A DNA stretch of 64,000 bases, from assembly GCA_964458495.1 (NCBI GenBank), contig CAYWJB010000008.1:62001-126000 (forward strand), given 5' to 3'. A model generated the notes under the pieces. It was not told the origin of the DNA and did not search any database. It worked only from the letters and a program-made list of their open reading frames with translations. The translations under genes and the position numbers were made by a program. The stretch is from JANWVO01 sp964458495 (GTDB lineage Bacteria; Acidobacteriota; Terriglobia; Bryobacterales; Bryobacteraceae). Positions 57,711-64,000 of this stretch are shown here, one piece after another (the first letter of the stretch is position 1; every line of letters begins with the position of its first letter).

Positions 57711-60700
57711 TCACTCGACTTCCTGCTCGATGGCGCGGGCGAGTTCGTCCGCTTCGTAGGGCAGGGGCAGTTCGGCGGGGCGCGGCGAAAACCACGGATA
57801 CATCAACGGCAGCAGGAAGAGCGTGAGGAAGGTGGAGGAGCCGAGGCCGCCGATGACGACGGAAGCGAGCGGCCGCTGGACTTCGGCGCCGGTGGTGGTG
57901 GCCAGCGCCATGGGGAGGAAGCCGAAGCTGGCCACGAGGGCGGTCATCAGAACGGGGCGCAAGCGGATGCCCGCGCCGGTCAGCAGCGCCTGCTCCATGG
58001 GCATCCCGAGCTGGCGCAGGCGGTTGATGGAACTGACGAGCACGATGCCGTTCAGCACGGCGACGCCGAACAGGGCGATGAAGCCGATGGCGGCGGAGAT
58101 GTTGAGGTTGAGCCCGCGCAGCCACAGGGCGGCGATGCCGCCGATGAAGGCGAAGGGGACGTTGGTGAGGATGAGCAGGGCCTGGCGGGCGCTGGAGAAA
58201 GTGAAGAACAGCAAGCCGAAGATGATGAGGATGGAGGCGGGCACGACGATCATCAGGCGGCGCATCGCGCGGCGCTGGTTTTCGAACTGGCCGCCCCAGT
58301 CGATGGAATAGCCCGCAGGCAGCTGGAGTTCGCCGCCGAGGCGCTGTTCGGCTTCGGCGACAAAGCTGCCGAGGTCGCGGCCGCGGACGTTGCACTGGAC
58401 GACGATGCGGCGCTGCCCGTTTTCGCGGGAGATGACTTCAGGGCCGCGGGCCATGGTGACGCGGGCCACCTGCCCGAGGCGGACGCGCTCGCCGCCAGGG
58501 GCGTTGAGGATGAGCCCTCGGACGGCTTCATCATTGGCGCGGTAGCTTTCCGGCAAGCGCACGACGATGGCGAAGCGGCGCTGGCCTTCGATGAACTCGG
58601 AGACGGTGCGGCCGCCGATGGCGGCGTCCATCATGTCCTGGACGTCGCTGATGTTCAGGCCGTAGCGGGCAAGAGCCTCGCGGTCGACCTCGACGCGCAG
58701 TTCGGCGACGCCGGAGACGATCTCCATCTGCTCGTCGGCGGCGCCCGGAACCGTGGAGATGACGCGCAGGGCGCGCTCCGCCAACTGCTCGAGCACGCGC
58801 GGATCCTCGCCGAAGATCTTCACGGCGACATCGGCCTTGATGCCGGAGATGGTCTCGTCGAGCCGCATGGCCATGGGCTGCGTGAAGTTGTAGCTGACGC
58901 CCGGCACGACCTGAAGAGCGTGGTCGAGGGCGTCGATCAGCTCCGCTTTTGTGCGGAAGCGGGTCCACTGCTCGCGGGGCTTGAGCAGCACGTAGACGTC
59001 GCCCTGGTTGATCCCCATGGCCTCGGTGGCGACGTCGGGCCGTCCGATGCGGGTGACGACGCCGGAGACCTCGGGGAAGGTGAGGATGATCTTCTCCACC
59101 TGGTTGCTGATCTTGACCGAGTCGGTGAGCGAGATGCCCGGCATCTTGCGGGTCTCGATCAGGATGGAGCCCTCGTCGAGCCGGGCGATAAACTCCGTGC
59201 CGATAAAGGCCACCGATGCGACTGCAACGGCGAGCACAGCGGCGCTGCCGAGCACGAGCCAAGCGCGGCGCCGCAGCGCCCGCGCCAGCAATGCCAGGTA
59301 GCGCACACGGAGCCACTCCATCCAGCGCTCCGAGTGGGTCTTCATGCCCGGCCGCAGGTGGACGGAGGCCGCCGCAGGCACGACCGTCAAAGCCAGGATC
59401 AGACTTCCGAGCAGCGCCGAGCAGACGGTGATGGCCATGGGGCGGAACATCCGTCCCTCGAGACCTTCCAGAAAGAAGACGGGCAGGTAGACGGCGATGA
59501 TGATGGCCACGGCGAAGACGATGGGGCGGGAGACCTCGTGGGCGGCGACGCGGATGCGCTCGAGGCAGGCCGCCTGGTCCTGGGCGCAGTCCGAGCGGCG
59601 AAGCCGGCGCACGGCGTTCTCCATCATGACGACGGAGCCGTCGACGATCATGCCGAAGTCGATGGCGCCGAGGCTCATCAGGTTCGCCGAGACGCCGAAC
59701 ACAGCCATGCCCATGAAGCCGAACAGCATGGAGAGCGGGATCACGGCGGCGACGATGAGGGCCGCGCGCACGTTGCCGAGAAAGAGGAAGAGGATCACGA
59801 TCACCAGCGCGCCGCCCTCGACCAGGGCGCGCGTGACAGTGTGGATTGTGCCGTCGATCACGGCGCTCTGGTCGTAGAAGGGCACGACGCGCACGCCCTC
59901 GGGCAGCCGCAGGGAAGCGAGTTTGGCCTTGACACGCTCGATGACGCGCTTGCCGTTTTCGCCCTTGAGCATGATGGCCATGCCGCTCACTGTCTCTCCT
60001 TTGCCGTCGCGCAGCGTGGCGCCCTGCCGCGGCATGGGCATGAGGCGGATCCTGGCCACATCGCGCAGCAGCACGGGCGTGCCGGCGCGCGCCAGCAGGA
60101 CGATGCGCTCAAGATCCGCGAGGCTCTCCACGCGCCCGAGCCCGCGCACGGTGTACTGTTCCATGGCGTGCTCGATGAAGCCGCCGCCGAAATTGGCGTT
60201 GTTGTCCCGGACGCGCTCGAAAACCGCGCGCAGATCCAGCCCGTAGCGCTGAAGCTTGACGGGATCTACGACGATGGCGTACTGCCTGGTCTCCCCTCCC
60301 CAGCTGTTGACCTCGTTTACTCCGGGTACGGTGCGCAGGGCGAAGCGGATCTGCCAGTCATGGATGGTCTTCAGATCCATCGCCGAGTAGCCCTCGCCTT
60401 CCACCGTGTACTGGTAGACCTCCCCGAAGGCAGTCGCCATGGGACCGAGCACGGGGTCGAGCCCCTGCGGGAGCCGCCCGCGCACCTCCTGGAGCCGCTC
60501 GTTCACCAGCTGGCGCGCGAACCACGTGTTGACGTCGTCGTCGAAGATGAGCGTGACCATGGAGAGGCCCAGCTTCGAGATGGAGCGGATGCCCTGCGTG
60601 CGCGGGATGCCCATGAGGGCGCTTTCGATGGGGAACGTGACAAGCTGCTCGACCTCGCCGGGGGCCATGGCCGGGCATTCGGTGACGACGACCACCTGGT

Positions 60701-60833
60701 TATTGGTCAGATCCGGGAACGCATCCACCGGAATGTTCCACATGACCCACAGGCCGAAGCCTGCCACCAGCAGCGCGCCCAGCAGCACGAGCCAGCGGTT
60801 GCGCAGGTGGAAGTCGATAATGCGCTGGAGCAT
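57711..60833 (-). CDS. Heavy-metal RND efflux pump (CzcA/CusA family)
   Basis: Inner-membrane pump of 1,040 residues for export of metal cations such as Cu, Ag, Co, Zn or Cd. It has 12 helices and two periplasmic loops. The HME-RND signature in helix 4 reads IDFGMIVDGSVVMMENAVRR with both Asp residues of the proton path, and VVVTECPAMAPGEVEQLVTF is the N-terminal loop of the family. GVAVLNGIVLVSSINRLRQL sits in the second half. Last gene of a three-gene operon, 3 bp after the adaptor. Metal choice cannot be fixed from sequence alone. Confidence 0.94.
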   Translation of the reverse strand: MLQRIIDFHLRNRWLVLLGALLVAGFGLWVMWNIPVDAFPDLTNNQVVVVTECPAMAPGEVEQLVTFPIESALMGIPRTQGIRSISKLGLSMVTLIFDDDVNTWFARQLVNERLQEVRGRLPQGLDPVLGPMATAFGEVYQYTVEGEGYSAMDLKTIHDWQIRFALRTVPGVNEVNSWGGETRQYAIVVDPVKLQRYGLDLRAVFERVRDNNANFGGGFIEHAMEQYTVRGLGRVESLADLERIVLLARAGTPVLLRDVARIRLMPMPRQGATLRDGKGETVSGMAIMLKGENGKRVIERVKAKLASLRLPEGVRVVPFYDQSAVIDGTIHTVTRALVEGGALVIVILFLFLGNVRAALIVAAVIPLSMLFGFMGMAVFGVSANLMSLGAIDFGMIVDGSVVMMENAVRRLRRSDCAQDQAACLERIRVAAHEVSRPIVFAVAIIIAVYLPVFFLEGLEGRMFRPMAITVCSALLGSLILALTVVPAAASVHLRPGMKTHSERWMEWLRVRYLALLARALRRRAWLVLGSAAVLAVAVASVAFIGTEFIARLDEGSILIETRKMPGISLTDSVKISNQVEKIILTFPEVSGVVTRIGRPDVATEAMGINQGDVYVLLKPREQWTRFRTKAELIDALDHALQVVPGVSYNFTQPMAMRLDETISGIKADVAVKIFGEDPRVLEQLAERALRVISTVPGAADEQMEIVSGVAELRVEVDREALARYGLNISDVQDMMDAAIGGRTVSEFIEGQRRFAIVVRLPESYRANDEAVRGLILNAPGGERVRLGQVARVTMARGPEVISRENGQRRIVVQCNVRGRDLGSFVAEAEQRLGGELQLPAGYSIDWGGQFENQRRAMRRLMIVVPASILIIFGLLFFTFSSARQALLILTNVPFAFIGGIAALWLRGLNLNISAAIGFIALFGVAVLNGIVLVSSINRLRQLGMPMEQALLTGAGIRLRPVLMTALVASFGFLPMALATTTGAEVQRPLASVVIGGLGSSTFLTLFLLPLMYPWFSPRPAELPLPYEADELARAIEQEVE

Positions 60834-60836
60834 GCG

Positions 60837-62048
60837 CTAATCCTCGGAAAGGGTCGACTTCAGCAGGTGGGACTTGAGCACGAAGCTTCCCTCGGCGACG
60901 ACGCGTTCGCCGGCGGCGAGGCCGCGGCGGATCTCGACCAGGCGGTCGAGCGTTCTGCCCGTTTCCACGGGTCGCGGTTCGAAGCGTCCCGGGCGTGTTT
61001 CCACAAACACGGCAGGCTGGCCGTTGAGGTCCTGGATCGCCGTCTGGGCGATGAGCAGCGCCCGCTCGCTCGAGCCGGCTTCCAGTTCGACGACGGCATA
61101 CATTTCGGGGCGCAGCAGTCCGTGGCGGTTGTCGATCTCGACGATGGCCTGCACGGTGCGTGTTTCGGGATCCAGTTTTTCGTCGACGCGGATGACGCGC
61201 CCGGCGAAGCGGCGCTCCGGGTACGCCTGCACGGAGACCAGCGCGGCCATGCGCGGGCGCACGCGGGGCAGAAACTCCTCCTGCACGTTGGCAATGACCC
61301 AAATGGAGGAGAGGTCGCTGATGACGAACAGCTCGCCGGAGGGCTGGACGACGGAGCCGGCGGTGACCATGCGGCTGAGCACGATGCCTCCGGCCGGAGC
61401 ACGGATCGGGATCAAGTCGTCGTCGGAGAGAGCGGCTTCGCCGGGCACGCGGTGTTCCGGGCCCTCGACGGGGATTTCAAGGAACTCGACGAGGTGCTGG
61501 CGCGTGCGGGTCATCTCGATCTCGGCGGCGCGCAGGGCTGTTTCGGCGTTACGGAGTTCATTTTCCGCGGTGTCGAGCTGCTCCTGGCTGGCGGCTTTCA
61601 TTTCGAACAGGCGCCGCATGCGGTCGCGCTGGCGGCGGGCGTATTCGAGGTTGGATTGCAGGCGGTGGTATTCGGCGACGGCGCGGCGGTAGAGGGCGCG
61701 GGACTCGTGGACGTCGTGGCTGAACATTCGCGCCAGCACCTGGCCCTTCTGCACGGCATCGCCAACGCGGACGAGCACGCTCATGATGCGGCCGTCGGTG
61801 ATCGCGCCGACGCGCCAGGTGCGCTCCTCATTGGCGGACAAGCGGCCGTTGGCGCGGACAGTGAGCGGCACGGAGCGCACCTCGGCCGCTTCGATGCGCA
61901 GCCCCGCCTGCCGGAGCGCCGCCTGGTCGAGTTCGACGTAACGGGGGGCCGAGGATGGCGCAGCGGTCTCCGGCGCCGCCCGGGGTGGCTCTTTCTGGCA
62001 GGCGGCCAGCAAGCACAGGACAACGGGGAACAGAACCGCCCTTCTCAT
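60837..62048 (-). CDS. Periplasmic adaptor of the heavy-metal RND pump (CzcB/CusB family)
   Basis: A 403-residue membrane-fusion protein. Signal and lipobox LLAAC at about residue 17. The barrel-sandwich domain is split around a long hairpin (about 100-200, RAVAEYHRLQSNLEYARRQR) and continues with IPIRAPAGGIVLSRMVTAGS; the beta barrel follows with WVIANVQEEFLPRVRPRMAA and a membrane-proximal domain. It links the inner-membrane pump to the outer channel. The start at 62048 overlaps the channel gene stop as ATGA; the frame up to 62105 is not needed. Confidence 0.93.
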   Translation of the reverse strand: MRRAVLFPVVLCLLAACQKEPPRAAPETAAPSSAPRYVELDQAALRQAGLRIEAAEVRSVPLTVRANGRLSANEERTWRVGAITDGRIMSVLVRVGDAVQKGQVLARMFSHDVHESRALYRRAVAEYHRLQSNLEYARRQRDRMRRLFEMKAASQEQLDTAENELRNAETALRAAEIEMTRTRQHLVEFLEIPVEGPEHRVPGEAALSDDDLIPIRAPAGGIVLSRMVTAGSVVQPSGELFVISDLSSIWVIANVQEEFLPRVRPRMAALVSVQAYPERRFAGRVIRVDEKLDPETRTVQAIVEIDNRHGLLRPEMYAVVELEAGSSERALLIAQTAIQDLNGQPAVFVETRPGRFEPRPVETGRTLDRLVEIRRGLAAGERVVAEGSFVLKSHLLKSTLSED

Positions 62049-63262
62049 GGCTTCACCCCCAGCGCGTAGGCGAGCACTTCCATGCTCTGGCGGTACTCCA
62101 TCCACGCGCGATAGTGGACGAGTTCGATTTCGATCCGGAGTCTCTCGGCGTCGAGCAGGCGCAGCAGGTCAGCTCCTCCGAGGCGGTAGGCGGCCTGGGC
62201 GATCTTCGAGGTTTCCCCGGCCTGCTGCCGCAGGCGCCCTACGAGGTCGCGGATCTGCAGGCGCCGGGTTTCATACTCGGCCGCCGCCGCCTGCACCTCG
62301 GCGCGGATGATGGCCTCGGTGGCGGCCAGGTTGGCCTCGGCGGCCTTGATGTCGGCCGAGGCGCTCTGCACGTTGCCCTGGTTGCGGTTGAGCACGGGCA
62401 GGTCCCACTGGAGCCCGGCGATGAGAGTGTTTTCTCCCATGGACCGCTTGTAGCCGAACAGCGCGTCGAAATTGGGCGTGGCGTTGGCGCGTTGCAGGAC
62501 GAGGTTGGCACGCGCCTGCTGGAGCCGTTCGCGCGCCAGCCGGGCCTCGGGCCGGCGTTCGAGGACTTCTTCGACGGCCGCCTGGGTGGGGCCGCCGAGT
62601 TCGGTCTGCAAGGGTTCGGCGAAGCGGACGCCGGGAAACTCGGCCTGCCCCATGGCCCGGAACAGTTCGATGCGCGCCTTGGCGGCATCGAGGGCGGCGT
62701 TGTTGGCGGCCAGCTCGATGCGGCCCAGCTCCAGGCGCACGCGCAGGAGGTCGTTTTCGGCCATGGCCCCTTCGCGCACCCGGATCTCGTGATATTCGAC
62801 GATTTTCTGGAAATTGCGGACGCTTTCCAGCAGCAATTCGTGCATTCTTTGAGCGCCGAGAGCGGCCCAGTAGGCGAGGGAAACGTCGCGGGCGATGTTG
62901 CGGCGCAGGACTTCCAGTTCGAGTTCTGCCGAGCGCAGGCCGCGCGAGGCCAGTTCGGCGCGCTTGCCGCGCTTGCCGGCGGTTTCGAAGGTCTGCTGGA
63001 GGTAGGCGAAATCGTCGGTCTCGCGGCTGGTGAGAATGGGCCGCGAGCCCCAGTTACGGTAATTCTCGGCCTGCAGCACGAGCTTCGGGTTGAAGGTCAG
63101 CGGCGCCTGGCGGAGCTGTCCGCGGGCGGATTCCACGCGCTGCGTGCCTTCCGCCAGGAGCGGGTGCGAGGCGAGGGCGCGCCCGACGGCGGCATCCAGC
63201 GTGAGCGTTTCCTGCGCGCTGGCCGGGGCCAAGCAAGCCAGAATCACCAGGAGGCGCTTCAT
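62045..63262 (-). CDS. Outer-membrane channel of the heavy-metal pump (CzcC/TolC-like)
   Basis: A 405-residue outer-membrane efflux protein with a signal peptide (MKRLLVILACLAPASAQE) and two repeats of the OEP domain. It is mainly long alpha helices with heptad character, for example ALASHPLLAEGTQRVESARG and ANLAATEAIIRAEVQAAAAE, forming a trimeric barrel and tunnel. The ATG at 63262 is chosen because it starts a good signal peptide; the frame reaches 63316. First gene of the operon. It is divergent from the gene at 63309 with a 46-bp gap. Confidence 0.92.
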   Translation of the reverse strand: MKRLLVILACLAPASAQETLTLDAAVGRALASHPLLAEGTQRVESARGQLRQAPLTFNPKLVLQAENYRNWGSRPILTSRETDDFAYLQQTFETAGKRGKRAELASRGLRSAELELEVLRRNIARDVSLAYWAALGAQRMHELLLESVRNFQKIVEYHEIRVREGAMAENDLLRVRLELGRIELAANNAALDAAKARIELFRAMGQAEFPGVRFAEPLQTELGGPTQAAVEEVLERRPEARLARERLQQARANLVLQRANATPNFDALFGYKRSMGENTLIAGLQWDLPVLNRNQGNVQSASADIKAAEANLAATEAIIRAEVQAAAAEYETRRLQIRDLVGRLRQQAGETSKIAQAAYRLGGADLLRLLDAERLRIEIELVHYRAWMEYRQSMEVLAYALGVKP

Positions 63263-63308
63263 GAGAAGATCTCGAAAGACATACTCTAGCAATTCAAGGA
63301 TGCGAACC

Positions 63309-64000
63309 ATGCTCATCCGTTACGCGGCCCTGCTGGCGGCGGCTTGCGCGTGCGGGGCGCCGCCGTGGATGGAAAAACCCGCTCAGCCCTCAAAATACAT
63401 GGCCGCCAATGGCCGGCGCGCGGCGTTGCTGGGAAGCGAGGACGGGCGGCTGGAGGCATGGGTTTTCCCGATCAAGCTGGTGCGCGATTTCCGCCTTTCC
63501 GTGTATGTGGACGGCGCGCTCGATCCGGTTCCTCTGAGCGAACTGGCGGAGACGGCCGAGATCCGGCCCCATGCGGCAGCGCTCGTGCACGTGCATCCGG
63601 CGTTCACGCTGCGCCAGACGTGGGCGGCGTCGCCATCGAGGCCCGTGGCGGCGGTTCTGCTGGATGTGGATACTTCGCGGCCGCTGCGATTCCGCGCCAC
63701 TTTCGTGCCGGAGATGCAGCCGATGTGGCCCGCCTCGTTCGGCGGGCAATCGACGTCGTGGGATGCCAAAGCGGGCGTGCTGACGTTCACAGAGGGGCAG
63801 CGGCGGTTTCGCCCGGTGCTGGGTTCGCCGGCGTTCCGGCGCATCAGCGAGCAGATCGGGCATCAGCTGCCGGACCGCACGGTGGCGATCGAGTTTGAAG
63901 TCGAGAGGTCCGGCCCCGTGCCGATTCTGTTCGCAGCCTCGAGGAAGGATTACGACGAGGCCATCACGGCGCCGGAACGCATCCTGCAAGAGGCCGAAGA
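63309..64000 (+). CDS. Secreted protein, N-terminal part, runs off the window
   Basis: An ORF with no stop before the window edge, at least 230 residues. ATG 63309 follows AAGGA with 10-nt spacing. The protein opens MLIRYAALLAAACACGAPPW, a signal peptide and possible lipobox, then KYMAANGRRAALLGSEDGR and LEAWVFPIKLVRDFRLSVYV. This N-terminal pattern, a beta-rich domain after a statement of 'AANGRRAALLG', resembles the N-domains of acidobacterial six-hairpin glycosidases (glycogen-debranching-like enzymes), but the catalytic part lies outside the window, so the name is left open. It is divergent from the metal efflux operon. Confidence 0.7.
   Translation, partial: MLIRYAALLAAACACGAPPWMEKPAQPSKYMAANGRRAALLGSEDGRLEAWVFPIKLVRDFRLSVYVDGALDPVPLSELAETAEIRPHAAALVHVHPAFTLRQTWAASPSRPVAAVLLDVDTSRPLRFRATFVPEMQPMWPASFGGQSTSWDAKAGVLTFTEGQRRFRPVLGSPAFRRISEQIGHQLPDRTVAIEFEVERSGPVPILFAASRKDYDEAITAPERILQEAE

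Overview
The window is GC-rich DNA from a Gram-negative bacterium. Lipid A genes (lpxA, lpxD), a TonB/Oar-type receptor with a carboxypeptidase-like N-terminal domain, TPR plus ASPIC/UnbV proteins, alternative complex III beside a caa3-type oxidase, and a DUF362 protein point to Acidobacteriota, probably a Bryobacterales/Solibacter-like lineage. That placement is inference from gene content; there is no rRNA here to test it. Genes are tightly packed, often with 4-base start/stop overlaps, and I see no phage, insertion sequence or CRISPR array.

Layout. 0-9.6 kb: housekeeping and small genes (thiol peroxidase, GNAT, thioesterase, Hfq, aspS), two small c-type cytochromes, and a 235-bp-period GC-rich tandem array (2.8-3.6 kb). 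9.6-17.7 kb: tRNA-Glu, divergent lpxA/lpxD, a MobB-like NTPase, a histidine-kinase-like protein without ATP-site motifs, a CDF metal transporter, a second copy of the array family, a methyltransferase, a JAMM protease-rhodanese pair, a 179-bp direct duplication, a lipoprotein and a pair of four-helix EamA/SMR-like half transporters. 17.8-31.8 kb: xylulokinase, msrPQ, DUF362 and its overlapping partner, a PPIase lipoprotein, fabD, a lone RND pump, an FAH-family hydrolase coupled to an aminotransferase, and adk. 31.8-32.5 kb: a highly structured leader before a small ORF. 32.5-40.7 kb: Oar-like receptor, TPR protein, ASPIC/UnbV protein, B12-binding radical SAM enzyme. 40.7-42.9 kb: cstA with its YbdD/YjiX partner. 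43.0-55.5 kb: one 12.5-kb minus-strand respiratory locus in the order actABCDEF, a small membrane protein, sco, ctaC-ctaD-ctaE-ctaF. 55.6-57.7 kb: a histidine kinase and a receiver-XRE response regulator, divergent from the respiratory locus. 57.7-63.3 kb: a heavy-metal RND efflux operon. The window closes inside a secreted protein gene that runs off the edge.

How genes work together. The respiratory block would carry electrons from quinol through the pentaheme, Fe-S and membrane subunits of alternative complex III to a cytochrome c domain fused to oxidase subunit II, then to an A2-type oxidase (YSHPAVY instead of HPEVY); SCO supplies copper for CuA. The two-component pair starts from promoters that appear to overlap those of this operon. 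MsrPQ repairs oxidised periplasmic methionines, and the Czc/Cus and CDF systems export metal.

The best candidates for something undescribed are the structured leader and small ORF at 31.8-32.3 kb, the two repeat families, the phosphotransfer-like pseudo-kinase at 12.1 kb, the receiver-XRE regulator, and a recurrent promoter layout with the -10 box 6-8 nt before the start codon (predicted leaderless mRNAs).
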